Part shown: piece after piece, positions 1 through 31,139 of the stretch
How positions within the stretch are numbered: position 1 is the stretch's first letter
How the letters are laid out: each line of letters opens with the position of its first letter
Assembly: GCA_017654935.2 (NCBI GenBank)
Contig: CM065697.1
Coordinates: 48,339,619 to 48,403,618, forward strand
DNA: 64,000 bases
Reading direction: 5' to 3'
From: Phymorhynchus buccinoides
Lineage: Eukaryota > Mollusca > Gastropoda > Neogastropoda > Raphitomidae
Notes under the pieces: model-generated
What the model was told of the DNA's origin: nothing
What the model saw: the letters and a program-made list of their open reading frames with translations, nothing else
Database searches by the model: none
Translations under genes and position numbers: made by a program

Positions 1-140
1 TCTGTATCGCTAAAACTTCAGGACTTTCCTGGTGTTGCACTGCCTCCGGGTATTGCCTCCAGGATCGTTCCCACCATCTTTTTTTTATCTACTAATGTCC
101 CATATGTGTCTGTTTCAGACCGGAGGACGTTAAACGGATT
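1..140. repeat. Dispersed repeat, inverted relative to 46934-47047
   Basis: This stretch reads through 'cctccaggatcgttcccacc' and 'cagaccggaggacgttaaa'. The same text occurs on the other strand at 46934-47047. It is an interspersed repeat fragment with no coding capacity. From 141 to about 350 I see nothing recognisable. Confidence 0.6.
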
Positions 141-353
141 TTCATCAGGTTAGGTTAGGGTTAGCTATCATGATGTTTATGAGTTTTAAAAAAAATCGAT
201 TGAAAATTTGATAATATATATCAACGCTTTTCTGCCCGGTGCTGTGTAATCCACTGGAGATGTCTGATTGACTAACGGAGCGAACTATTCACAACTTCCC
301 GGTTTGTCAATAGGTGGGTTATCAGGGTTTGGGATTGTTTCCTCTTTTGAGGA

Positions 354-766
354 GTGCGCTCACCCCCTGCTTACAGTTCTAAGGGGTGTTTTCACCCCCT
401 GCTTACAGTTCTAAGGGGTGTTTTCACCCCCTGCTTACAGTTCTAAGGGGTGTTTTCACCCCCTGCTTACAGTTCTAAGGGGTGTTTTCACCCCCTGCTT
501 ACAGTTCTAAGGGGTGTTTTCACCCCCTGCTTACAGTTCTAAGGGGTGTTTTCACCCCCTGCTTACAGTTCTAAGGGGTGTTTTCACCCCCTGCTTACAG
601 TTCTAAGGGGTGTTTTCACCCCCTGCTTACAGTTCTAAGGGGTGCGCTCACCCCCTGCTTACAGTTCTAAGGGGTGTTTTCACCCCCTGCTTACAGTTCT
701 AAGGGGTGTTTTCACCCCCTGCTTACAGTTCTAAAGGGTGTTTTCACCCCCTGCTTACAGTTCTAA
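354..766. repeat. 32-bp minisatellite, about 13 copies
   Basis: The unit is 'caccccctgcttacagttct' followed by 'aaggggtgtttt'. Each junction makes a small palindrome (aggggtgttttcacccc), so the array can fold into repeated short hairpins. Two units carry 'gtgcgctc' in place of 'gtgttttc'. It lies in a MYRF-like intron or upstream DNA. Confidence 0.9.
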
Positions 767-811
767 CCCCCAGTTTCAAATGTTAAAAGGTTGAGACGAA
801 AGTATGACACA

Positions 812-1007
<196 letters not shown>

Positions 1008-1068
1008 CTGTTTTTTTCTGTCTGCGGAACAACCTGTTCCTTCTTTGTATTCAAGTTTTCTTGCACAC

Positions 1069-1432
1069 TTGCATGGGTGCTACTCTTTCATTTTTACACT
1101 GATTTCAGTATTTTGAATTTGACCAGAAACTGAACTTCAGGTGTTTTTTTAATTCATACATTGTTTTTGACCATAAGCAATATATTGGGACGCTTTGAAC
1201 TTGGTGGTTCTCTCTTGGAAGTTTACAAAGGCAATGTAATAATTTTACAAGGCTTATCAGAATCAAACTGTCCTTGTCTATCATTTTAACTGTCTGTCTC
1301 ATTATCTCTCTCTCTTAACTTGCCCCCCTGAATCGTCCGACGGGGCTCTGCCCCTGTACCCTGCTGGGGCCATGGGTCCCTGGACCCCTGCCTTTCAGGT
1401 TTGTTCATTTTGGGGAGTTGCACCCATACACT
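1069..1432 (+). mobile_element. MITE with CATGGGTGC...GCACCCAT termini, copy 1
   Basis: It starts 'catgggtgctactctttcat' and ends 'ggagttgcacccata', giving short terminal inverted repeats. Near-identical text occurs at 19166-19530 (+) and 46332-46692 (-), and a shorter relative at 18817-19075. There is no coding capacity, so it is non-autonomous. From 1433 to 1860 I see nothing else. Confidence 0.7.
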
Positions 1433-1860
1433 TGCCAGACTCACCCAGCTTTTCTGCACAATCTTGTAGAGTTGTCAGTAGATCTAGGCTTGCGACTCCA
1501 GCTTGTGGCAGTAGCCTAGGTAGGCCTTGCAGACCTTTGTAACAGGAGCAACGTCAATAGCTTACTCAAAAGTAACAACTGTCTTATCGCATGAGTCACC
1601 ATTGTCATCTCACCCCCTACTTGAGATTCTAAAAGGAAAATCTCATAGGTGGTTTAAGATTTCTAGGGGGTGATTTGAGAGCTCTAGTGCGTAAATACGC
1701 ACAATCTGTACGTTTTCAGAAACCCTGAATGGCTCATAGAATGTATGATGCATGACTGATGATTTGGATCAAGCTTGACAGGGTTGATTTTTTTTTATCT
1801 GATATGTTTACTTTTGCCATAACCACTAGTTCTTCTATGACTGCTACTGCTACTACCACT

Positions 1861-21057
<19,197 letters not shown>

Positions 21058-21142
21058 TCCTGCCCATGATCCCTCTGTGCAAAAACCTGACACTTAGCAG
21101 ACTGCATGCATTGTGTGTGAGAGGGGACACTCTAGCTGTTTA

Positions 21143-21290
21143 AGGTCTGTGTACACATAAACATTATTCACAAAATATCACTATTTCACCATGGCAAGAA
21201 AGTGACTTGTAAGTAATATTATGAGTACACTATGTTGCCATTGGGAATTAGAGATATTCTGTGAATAATGTTAACGTGTGCAGAGACCTT
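21143..21290. mobile_element. Small MITE with AAGGTCTSTG-type termini
   Basis: The left end 'aaggtctgtgtacacataaa' + 'cattattcacaaaatatc' pairs with 'gatattctgtgaataatgtt' + 'aacgtgtgcagagacctt' on the right. TA flanks both sides. It would lie in the 3'UTR of the MYRF-like transcript. Confidence 0.7.
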
Positions 21291-22747
21291 TAGTTAACAA
21301 ATATTTGGAATGTCCATAAATGTTAAAAACAATTATAGTTACATGTAACAGATGTTTGGAATGTTGGTACAATGTATGTGTTGAAAAGAAAAAAACTTTG
21401 GGAGGGCCAAGGTTCTAAACTGTTTTGCTAACCAACCCTTGGGAACTGTAAAGATAGAGAGAGACTGAGGCTGACCCTGGTTTATTAAACAGGCCATAGC
21501 CCCTTTCAATTGGGGTGAGTTACAATGTTATCGCCTCACAAAAGCGAGAGAGAAAGAGACACCCTATGCATGTATTGTTGGCTCAGAGCTTTTGGATCAA
21601 CACTGTAAAAAAAAAAGTGTGTGTGTGCGTGTGCGTGTGTGTGCGTGTGCGTGTGTGTGCGTGTCGTGCGCGTGTTTGTGTTTGTGTTTGCTTAATACTC
21701 TTGATTTTGTTGTTGCTTTTTCTGTCATTATTTCTGTTGCTTGTAGTGTCTAAAGCAAAGCAGCAGCTTCCAAAGTTTGTTGGATTTTTTGTTTATTTGT
21801 TGCATTATTGTTTTGTTTTTTAAAGATGTTTTTGCATCTGTTGCTCTAAATCTGTGCATATCTTGTCTGTGTGTTGTTGATATATCATGAAATGTTTAGT
21901 GGTTTAATTTGTAACGACCGTCGAAATGGAGTGCCAAGTTGGAAATGAATTAAACTGTACATAATTACAACATTAGCAAAGCAGACTATGAAGTTTGTAG
22001 GTGTTGTTTTATAGCATTGTACAAAGATGCCACAAGAGAATTCTTTCCTTAATTTCATGTCTTGAGAACAATTTTCTTGTGATTTAATATGAGCATGCAT
22101 TATGCGGTTTTACTCTTGTTTGTTGAATTTGAATAATTAGTTGACATTCTGTTTTTTCCATGTTATTTAACACATGGAAACTGTTGGCCATATCTTGAAC
22201 TGTTTCTTTTTGACGCGTGACATTCCAATGAGTGAATGTTGTATTATATTAGCTTTATTGATATTATATTCCTTGAGCAACTATATCCCTCTCCCTCCCC
22301 TTTCCTATTTGTACATTCCTTAAAACTACCCCCCCCCTTATATTTTCATGATAAATTTTGTGTCGGAAGTAGCAAGCATCTGAACAATTTTAACGACGGT
22401 GCATTCCAATTATTATTTTGCTGTTGTCGATATTCATTACAATCATGGACACTACATGAATGTAATACAGGGTCCATTTTGCAATCCAGTCATCCTCGTC
22501 ATCCTCGGTATCAAAAGCGCAAGGTACATTTTCCTTCTTCTTGCTTCCAGCCTGGAACTCCAACATTCATGAAAGATGGCGGGAGATGTTGTAAAATGGT
22601 TTGGGGATGGCACACTAAGTTCATCGTTATTACTTCACACACAGTGTTCCAGGAATAGATAAGATATACTGTGCAATATCATAGACAAGGCCTCGTCTAT
22701 GTTTGCACAAAAACAAAAACAAAAATTTTGGGGGGGTTGAATCATTA
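21291..22747. other. Probable 3'UTR or intergenic DNA
   Basis: AT-rich unique DNA with a TG run at 21618-21690. No frame with a conserved look. It could belong to the MYRF-like 3'UTR. Confidence 0.4.
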
Positions 22748-22975
22748 CCATATTTTACGGACTATAAGGCGATACTTTTCCCCCAGATTGAGACCCCTGC
22801 GCCTTATAATGTGACTAGTAAGAACATATAGTACAGTATGTTACAGACTATAAGGCGATACCTTTCCCCCAGACTGAGACCCCTGCGCCTTATAATGTGA
22901 CTGATAATGTAGTAAGAAAGTGAAATTTGTCTAAAATTTGGGGGATGTTCCTTATAGTCCGGAAAATATAATTCT
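22748..22975. mobile_element. TIR element with TTTACGGACTATAAGG ends
   Basis: It starts 'atattttacggactataagg' and ends 'ccttatagtccggaaaatat', a clear inverted repeat. The left unit is tandemly doubled: 'gactataaggcgatac' occurs at 22761 and 22847. Confidence 0.75.
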
Positions 22976-23779
22976 TTCAGAAACTGAGATGATCACATCA
23001 CCAGTGAAATATGAAGTCATTGAGGATTGACTGACGCCTGGCGTTTATGGATTTTGGTGCAACTGTGGAGTGGAGCCACAAAATGAAGTGAATGCAATTT
23101 ATTCTGTTCACATAGTGTCATTATTAAGGAGGCAGCTCTTGTTGTGTATAGAGATGTGTATATAGAGATATGTATAGATGTGACTATTGTATGTGCATTA
23201 TAGATGTTGACTTCGTTATGCTGTTTTATACAATATTGCCAAGCATTAAGTCTTAGAGATCAGAAACATAAATGTTAAAATAGCCACCTTTCATAATTTC
23301 TTCGTTTGAATTAATGTGGTTTTAGTTTCCCCGTACCGTAGCACTTTTTAGGCTTCAGAACTATTTGTGGCCAAGAATTTTGTCCCTTTTTTTTTTACTT
23401 TCGCAAAGGCATGTACTGTTGTTCCCTACTGCGCTGAATCAGAACTGATATGGTCTTTGAATGTAAGGGATTTAGAATGATTGTGTACAACAAAAGTTGT
23501 CTTTCCTCTGCTGGAAGAAACACACACATGCATGCACGCATACACACATGCGCACGCATAGCCAAGCCGTTTAGTTTATATGCTTTGAATTGTTTTGGCC
23601 AGTTTTCTACACAGCTTGTGTGTAGAACTTTCAGGATGATTTCTCCTAGGTTTTGATCATATTTTTGTGTTGACACAACATACAGCAAGGCTCCTGTTAA
23701 GTTGATAGCAACAACAACAACAACAAAGTTAACAGCAAGCAGCTTCACACATCCTGAATGTGTACTTTATTCACCAATA
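22976..23779. other. Unique AT-rich DNA, nothing recognised
   Basis: No conserved frame. A short alternating purine-pyrimidine tract 'acacacatgcatgcacgcat' occurs near 23520. Confidence 0.4.
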
Positions 23780-24341
23780 CAGACAAACCTCTATTTTAAG
23801 ACTTCCAAAATGTCCGGAAAAATTGGTCGTAAATTGGAGGGGTCGTATGACGGAGGTTTTCACTGGCGGCCGTAGAAAGAAAACGTTCAGCACAGTTCAT
23901 ACTCTCTTCTTCATGCACACATACAATGACATATTAAAACTGGATTTGGGTCTTTCCAACTCCATAGGATTGTGCAATCGATATTACAGTTTCACTTTGC
24001 CGACTTCTTTTAATCACCTCCACTCTCGTTCAAAGTCAGTGGTTTTCTTTTTCAAAGTCAGTGGTTTTCGTGCTTTTCCTACGCTTTCCGCCATCTTTTC
24101 TACAATAAGGGAAGCGACTCCACTTTCAGGCCCTTGACCGTGGTTGTTTCCCTTTGCTCGAAGTCTATGCAGACGACAGCAACGGTCGTAAAAACCAACA
24201 AAATGGCGGTCGTAAGTCGCGTTTTAGAGGAAGTCGTTTAAGAGAGGTCGTTTACATAGTAAAATGCATCTGTGCCAACAAATCCGGTCTCAAATGAGAG
24301 GTGGTCGCTTAACAGAGGGTCGTAAAATAGGGGTTTGTCTG
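23780..24341. mobile_element. TIR element, about 560 bp, CAGACAAACCYCTATTTTA ends, TA duplication
   Basis: The left end 'cagacaaacctctattttaa' pairs with the right end 'aaaataggggtttgtctg', flanked by TA. Inside, 'ggtcgta' repeats many times. No transposase frame. Confidence 0.8.
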
Positions 24342-25509
24342 TATCTTAAAGGAAAATCAATGACCAGTATCGTATTAAACCCGTCCTTTTGGTTTTAAAC
24401 CTTGAATATATTATATGGTATGCGTCTCGGTTGGATTGGATTTTGTTTTTTAAGTAATGCTATAGTGTATTTTTGTTTGTTGTTTCTTAGGGGAGCAGGT
24501 GGGGGGGGGGGGGGGGGGTGTGCTTGTTCTAAACGACGAGCTTAGATCAGGCAAACTTACTTATAGATCACCTTTGTTTAGCTCTGTTATATCGTTGGAC
24601 TTGTTTTATAGTTAATTAAGCATAGTCAGGTAAAAATATTATCGAAAAATGTTTTTTTACTACGTACATGTACATGTATGTTGTGCTAAACAGCAGCAGC
24701 TTTAAACTTTTTTTTCGGGTAGCTATTGAAGTAGGTTGAAATTTTCATTCTTATAATCAATAATACAACCGTCATCATTGTCATCAGATAGTACAATGAT
24801 TATCATTAGCTGAATCGCTGATTAAACTTAAATCATTGTCAGTAGATAGATCAAGTTTAATAGGTAGGTAGTTACATTTTGTTCAATTTCAGTCATAGTC
24901 TTCATAATGATTATTCAGTAGATACCTCAACTTTTCATTTTGAATCTTTGTTATTAGATAGATAGCTCATTTCTTTTTCTTTCAAAGGGACCTCAATATT
25001 TAACTCTGTTTATTTCTCCTTACGCTTTTGATCATAGGATATTCCGATTTGATAGATCACGAATTTATTCCCCTTTTCTGGACATAATTTATTAGTATCA
25101 CAGTTTAGGTATTTGGCACTATTTGCGCAATAATTTTCTCTTTTGAGGTAAAAGTTTTTAGCTATGTTTTGAATTTGACTAAACTGTGCCTTAGTATCTT
25201 CACAGGGCTTATGTTAGTACAGGCAAATGATTTGGTACCCGTATGTTTTGTTGAGTTGTTAGACCGAGTCGATGCTTGTAAAGGCTTGCTTTCTTTTCGC
25301 GAAGTGATATTAAATATTCTATATGTTTAGACTGGCTTTGGATGATATTAACTCACTGTATCACAAATATCAAGTTTTCATGATGTAACTTTTTATCGCC
25401 ATTATAATTTTGTTTCGCTATTAATTCTCCTTTGTTTCACGCACTTTGAACAAAATATGTGCCTTTTTGTTACAAGTCTTTGTTGGGTGTGGTAAGTTGC
25501 TTTGTAGTA
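24342..25509. other. Unique AT-rich DNA, candidate 3'UTR
   Basis: A G homopolymer lies at 24500-24518. Repeated 'cagatagat'-like words occur around 24785-24960. Nothing coding. Confidence 0.4.
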
Positions 25510-25654
25510 CAGTGGACCCCCCATTATAAGACTCTCTCCCACATAAGACCTACTTCTCTGAGACATTGCCCTTCTTTGTAAGCATTAAAATTACCTCCCT
25601 TATAAGACCTCATTTTGGATGATGTTTGAAGGTCTTATAAGTGAGGTCCCACTG
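25510..25654. mobile_element. pogo-like MITE, reverse orientation
   Basis: It starts 'cagtggaccccccattataa' and ends 'taagtgaggtcccactg', flanked by TA. Its middle ('aagacctacttctctgagac') is the complement of 17438-17613. Confidence 0.8.
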
Positions 25655-26517
25655 TACAAGTCCAGCTTTGTGAACCCGATAGAGAGGTTTGTTGAAATGC
25701 AGTTTGATGGTTAGTTTTGACGGCAGTAGAATATATCAAGTGAACAGAACCAAAGCAGATTTAACACTGAAATCACTTCTTTTGATCATTGCTTTATGTA
25801 CGACTGCAACTTCATTTTCTTTTCTTATAATATGAGATTAACATGTGGTTTGTTTTGTTAGGCTGTTTGACATATTATTTTACTGGGATCACTTTTTTAT
25901 GCTCTTTAATGTTGATCTACAATCCTTTTTTATTTTACTCGTTTGTACAAAATGCGCTTTTTATAATTTTTATTGTGTTCGTCTTCAAATTTTATTCATT
26001 CTTGTTTATTTGTTAACGTGGATCAAATTTTGTTGTTTCACCCAAAGAGATTTTTAACAACTTTTTTTCTCGAGTTGTTGGGTTAAGGCTCTGTGTGTGT
26101 GTGTGTGTGTGTGTGTGTTTAGCGTACACTGTCAAGTTTCTGTGTACAGTAAACACACACAACAGTCAACGTAAATATTTTATAAAAACAAAATCACCAC
26201 TTTCTGTGTTGATAGTAGCAGTAATGGTTAAATAATATTTTTTGTTGTTGTTTTTCTTAACATTTTGTCATCAAATTTTCTTATTTCATAACAGGATTTT
26301 GTTACCAAATTTTGAACAATTTTTTTTTTATTTCTCCAGATTTCGTGACTATTTTTTGTTTTTGAATGTTTTGTTATGAAAAGTTTTTGTTTTTTAAGGT
26401 TGTTTTTTTCCCTTAAAGTATGAACAAATGCACAGTTACCACTCTTTCGTTATTTCTGCTACCAATGCTCATCAAGAACAAAAGTTAGTTGCTGCCATCC
26501 GTTTAAATTGAACGATA
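25655..26517. other. Unique AT/T-rich DNA
   Basis: It includes a TG run at 26093-26119. Nothing else recognised. Confidence 0.4.
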
Positions 26518-27158
26518 CAGTGGAACCTCCCTTTTAAGACCTTCCCTGTTAAAGACCCCCCACGTCACGTGTCACATTCCCTCTATTGCGAGGAAGATTT
26601 CTTAAGATTTCAAGATTACCAGCTATAAGAGGGAAAACTGTGATTTTGACACGTGATGTGGTGGGTCTTTAAGACACCCTAAAAAATGTGACCCAACATT
26701 TTTTTCCCCTTCATATCCTGACTACTGAGTGTCCACCTCCCTGTTAAGGCCCCTCCCTAAAGACCTTTTTTGGGTGGGCTGGTTTTTCAAGGTCTTTCTG
26801 TTTCTGTTTCTGTCTGGATACGTCGCAGACGCCACTTCTGACGATAAATCGCGACGGAACTTGGAGGGCGCATGAACCTAATAGAAAACATAGAAGGAGA
26901 AAGACCTACTGCTTACCCTGGGTTAAGACCATTAAACCCCCCAGCTCAGCCGGAAGGGCCCAGGCCCCACTTCCAAAAGCAAGCAACAACAACAAAAATC
27001 CCAGTAGGTTAATGGTCAGTAGTTTCAGGCTCAGATGGTGATCTGGTCAGCGCTGATGAAATTGCGCTGACAGAGCCTGCAGTGACAGTGGCCTCAGTTG
27101 GTTCCACCCCATGGCAGTCCGGATGAAGGAGGAGCTACGATGGAGAGAGGTTCCACTG
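26518..27158. mobile_element. pogo-like element, about 640 bp, possibly composite
   Basis: It starts 'cagtggaacctcccttttaa' and ends 'agagaggttccactg', TA on both sides. The interior includes a right-end piece of the 3417-3665 MITE (26615-26670), so one element may have landed in another. No transposase frame. Confidence 0.6.
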
Positions 27159-27315
27159 TATGTGGAAATACCCAGATACCTTTGTTTCACTCTCACAGAA
27201 TTGACATTTTTAACCGTTGAAGGATGTTTTTGTTGTTGTCTTGCATTAGTTCAGCAGTTGCAGCGTTTATTGATTTTGCGTGAACAAATGCTTTTTATAG
27301 GTGCATGTAGTCAGA

Positions 27316-27730
27316 TCGGTGAAAGTCAGAAACCTTACGTAACTCGATGTGTGGTTTTTTTTAGTTGGATACATACCAGCTTTCTACATAGTCAGCTCTC
27401 TTTTTACCGCCACATTCCACCAAAAGCTCGTATCTCTAACGACTTTCTATCTGCTGTAAATGAGGTTGTGTAAATTTTAAAAAACCTCGTAAGTCCAAAA
27501 TTCAGATCTACTTAAGGACAAAAAACTTGTATATATTCGTTCTTTTCAAGTATTAAAAAAAAAGAAGTAATTTTAACAAGATGCAGGACTGAACTTGCAA
27601 TGTCTTGAACAACATATTCATCATAGTTAATCAATAACTTGTGGTAAACACGGTTAATTTTTAAAACAGTAATTTTCATTTTTCTCAAAACTACCAAAAT
27701 TGAGTTACGAGGTTTCTGACTTTCACCGAC
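27316..27730. mobile_element. TIR element with TCGGTGAAAGTCAGAAACCT ends
   Basis: Left 'tcggtgaaagtcagaaacct' pairs with right 'aggtttctgactttcaccga'; after a 2-bp difference the pairing continues through 'cgtaactc'. No coding frame. Confidence 0.75.
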
Positions 27731-27837
27731 GATATTGATCTTGATCCGGTCAGTTTTCACGAGAAATGGTCAGTTAAGGGATCACGGACATTATGCATTT
27801 CAATGTTTTCATAGAAGATCATTGTTGTTATCGACAT

Positions 27838-28270
27838 ACCCTGGCTAAAAGACTCCAGGGATCATCCCAACAGCCGAAGCACTTGAACACTATGGTACAA
27901 ATGCATCAGCTTAAGAGATGAGAACATTACGTGTGTAACCATTTTTTGATTACCCCGCCATGTGCGCAGCCAAACTTCATCTTCGGGGGATCATAGATTT
28001 TTTTTAAAAATTGACATGGTAATTTAATGTATCTCTCATCAATGGCTTGGCTAATGGCCACTGCAAAGAACACCTTTTGGGAGAGTGAATGCCCTGGGTG
28101 GGTGGGGGAAGATGGTTGAGTACTGACCAAACAAGGGCCTAACTCTCGCCAATAACCCTATTTGAGGCCACTTAATGGCTGCCATTTGCAAGAGTGAATG
28201 CCCTTTTGGATACTGATCATCAAGGGCTTAACTCTTGCCGTCAAGGGCATTAATAACCCTAGTTGCAGTG
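27838..28270. repeat. SINE family 2 tail and a foldback-like stretch
   Basis: 27838-27990 matches 20790-20940. From 28040 to 28275 'ttggctaatggccactgcaa' pairs loosely with 'tagttgcagtggccaata', and 'gagtgaatgccct' occurs twice. Confidence 0.5.
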
Positions 28271-29042
28271 GCCAATAGTATAACATATTAAGCTGAACAG
28301 GATTTTTAAACTGTGCTTTGAGAATTGTGTAGTTTGAGTGGTTTTCTGCTTCCCTGAGAAGAAAAGACCTACATTTTATATTGCTTTGAACAAATCTTGT
28401 GTCTCACAAGGAGTAACCTCCCCTTTTTCTCTCCCCATCCCCTCAGAATATTGTTGTCAATATTGTGGGTTTTTTCATTGTTCAAGTTTATACTTTTTAG
28501 AGCTTCATTAAAGTAAAATATGTGCAAAATTAGAACGCACATATTTTGTTTAGTTAATGTTTTGTTCAGCATGTTTTGTTTGTTAATGCTTCAATGCTCT
28601 TGGTTTCATTCAAAACGATGATGAGGTTGCCTCTCTGAATGCTTTACGTTCATTTCATGATCATGATTATTCATTAAAAACATAGTTCTAAATGCTGCAT
28701 GAACATTCCAACATCAGAAAATTTGTGTTCATTAAAGAAAGTAAAAGATGAGATTTATGACTTGATCACAGGTAAAAATTTCAAAAAATTTATTACATCA
28801 TCAGAATTTTATTTTAGTTATATACTGATTGTTAAACAATTTCAAATAACAGGTTTTTGTTTTCTCATCATCACAGACATTTTTAAAATGAAAATTACTT
28901 TCATTATTCAAGAACATGTTTGTTTTTATCACCAAAGTTTCTTTAACCACCAAAGTGTCATTTGTTCTTTATTTTCTATTTACTCAACAGCGGTTCTATA
29001 CTTTATTACTATGTCTTGTACAAACGCTACCCTTGAAGCTGC
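28271..29042. other. Unique AT-rich DNA, candidate distal 3'UTR
   Basis: No repeats and no convincing gene. The frame at 28699-29058 lacks any recognisable domain and is probably noise. Confidence 0.4.
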
Positions 29043-29048
29043 AATAAA
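29043..29048 (+). terminator. Candidate polyadenylation signal AATAAA
   Basis: AATAAA is followed within about 30 bp by a long GT-rich tract (29070-29180), the layout of a cleavage/polyadenylation site. It would give the MYRF-like mRNA a 3'UTR of about 8 kb, so nearer sites may be the real ones. Confidence 0.35.
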
Positions 29049-29069
29049 AACCAAATAGTTGTCTTCAAC

Positions 29070-29315
29070 ACTATGTGTGTGTAAGTGTGTGTGTGTGTGT
29101 GTATGTGTGTTTGCGAGTGTGTGTGTGTGTGTGTTTGTGAGTGTGTGTGTTTGTGCATGTGCATGTGTGTGTGTTCAGTCTGTTCAGCGAAGTTTGAGGC
29201 ATAATTGCTCAAAGGCCACCGATCAATATGCAAGAAGGTCAGGAACAAAAGTAAATTGCACACATACACACACACACCCTCACCCTCACACATACTCACA
29301 GTCACACACACACAC
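29070..29315. repeat. (TG)n and (CA)n microsatellites
   Basis: (TG)n at 29073-29175 and (CA)n at 29255-29312, separated by 80 bp of unique DNA. Confidence 0.9.
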
Positions 29316-29485
29316 TTTAGAACAAGAAACATTTTCGCTAAACAGGAATAGGAAAAGAAAATACATGACAGAGAGCGAGAGAGGTTGGACATTGAACTTG
29401 TCGAGAGAAACAAGGAAAGAGTAAAGAATCACAGAAAGACACAGAGTAAAAGACACAGAGACAGACAGAAATCTACACTGAAAAG

Positions 29486-29613
29486 AGAGAGACTAGAGAG
29501 ATTGAAGAGAGAGAGAGACTAGAGAGATTGAAGAGAGAGAGACTAGAGAGATTGAAGAGAGAGAGACTAGAGAGATTGAAGAGAGAGAGACTAGAGAGAT
29601 TGAAGAGAGAGAG
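29486..29613. repeat. 24-bp GA-rich minisatellite, about 5 copies
   Basis: The unit is 'gagagagactagagagattg' plus 'aaga'. Its Arg/Leu/Glu or Ser/Leu frames are artefacts. Confidence 0.9.
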
Positions 29614-29633
29614 AAAACAAATCCACAAAACTA

Positions 29634-31107
29634 CAGGGCTGCCTACCGTCCCCCCTAAGTGGTATTTGTCCCTGGAAACAGTTACAATGGGCACCCTGTC
29701 CCTGGAATCCTTCAGGGCTGCTCACCGTCCCCCCTAAGGAGTATTTGTCCCTGGAAACAGTTACAATGGGCACCCTGTCCCTGGAATCCTTCAGGGCTGC
29801 TCACCGTCCCCCCTAAGGAGTATTTGTCCCTGGAAACAGTTACAATGGGCACCCTGTCCCTGGAATCCTTCAGGGCTGCCTACCATCCCCCCTAAGGAGT
29901 ATTTGTCCCTGGAAACAGTTAAAATGGGCACCCTGTCCCTGGAATCCTTCAGGGCTGCCTACCATCCCCCCTAAGGAGTATTTGTCCCTGGAAACAGTTA
30001 CAATGGGCACCCTGTCCCTGGGAATCATTCAGGGCTGCCTACCATCCCCCCTAAGGAGTATTGTCCCTGGAAACAGTTACAATGGGCACCCTGTCCCTGG
30101 AATCCTTCAGGGCTGCCTACCGTCCCCCCTAAGGAGTATTTGTCCCTGGAAACAGTTAAATGGGCACCCTGTCCCTGGAATCCTTCAGGGCTGCCTACCA
30201 TCCCCCCTAAGGAGTATTTGTCCCTGGAAACAGTTACAATGGGCACCCTGTCCCTGGAATTCTTCAGGGCTGCTTACCATCCCCTCTAAGGGAGTATTTG
30301 TCCCTGGAAACAGTTACAATGGGCACCCTGTCCCTGGAATCCTTCAGGGCTGCTTACCATCCCCCCTAAGGAGTATTTGTCCCTGGAAACAGTTACAATG
30401 GGCACCCTGTCCCTGGAATCCTTCAGGGCTGCCTACCGTCCCCCCTAAGGAGTATTTGTCCCTGGAAACAGTTACAATGGGCACCCTGTCCCTGGAATCC
30501 TTCAGGGCTGCCTACCATCCCCCCTAAGGAGTATTGTCCCTGGAAACAGTTACAATGGGCACCCTGTCCCTGGAATCCTTCAGGGCTGCTTACTGTCCCC
30601 CCTAAATGGGCACCCTGTCCCTGGAATCCTTCAGGGCTGCCTACCGTCCCCCCTAAGTGGTATTTGTCCCTGGAAACAGTTACAATGGGCACCCTGTCCC
30701 TGGAATCCTTCAGGGCTGCTTACCGTCCCCCCTAAGGAGTATTTGTCCCTGGAAACAGTTACAATGGGCACCCTGTCCCTGGAATCCTTCAGGGCTGCTT
30801 ACCGTCCCCCCTAAGGAGTATTTGTCCCTGGAAACAGTTACAATGGGCACCCTGTCCCTGGAATCCTTCAGGGCTGCTTACCGTCCCCCCTAAGGAGTAT
30901 TTGTCCCTGGAAACAGTTAAAATGGGCACCCTGTCCCTGGAATCCTTCAGGGCTGCTCACCGTCCCCCCTAAGGAGTATTTGTCCCTGGAAACAGTTACA
31001 ATGGGCACCCTGTCCCTGGAATCATTCAGGGCTGCTTACCGTCCCCCCTAAGGAGTATTTGTCCCTGGAAACAGTTACAATGTGCACCCTGTCCCTGGAA
31101 TCCATTT
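29634..31107. repeat. 79-bp tandem array, about 19 copies
   Basis: The unit includes 'tatttgtccctggaaacagt' + 'tacaatgggcaccctgtccc' + 'tggaatccttcagggctgcc' + 'taccgtcccccctaaggag'. The phrase 'gtccctgga' occurs twice per unit, so the monomer has an internal duplication. The terminal inverted repeat sequence is part of every unit. Confidence 0.95.
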
Positions 31108-31139
31108 TTCTGTTTAGTGTCCCTGGAAACTGCGTAGAA

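Noticed and set aside
28699..29058. 119-codon frame before the AATAAA
   Set aside because: AT-rich composition, no domain, low-complexity hydrophobic text; consistent with chance in 3'UTR-like DNA.
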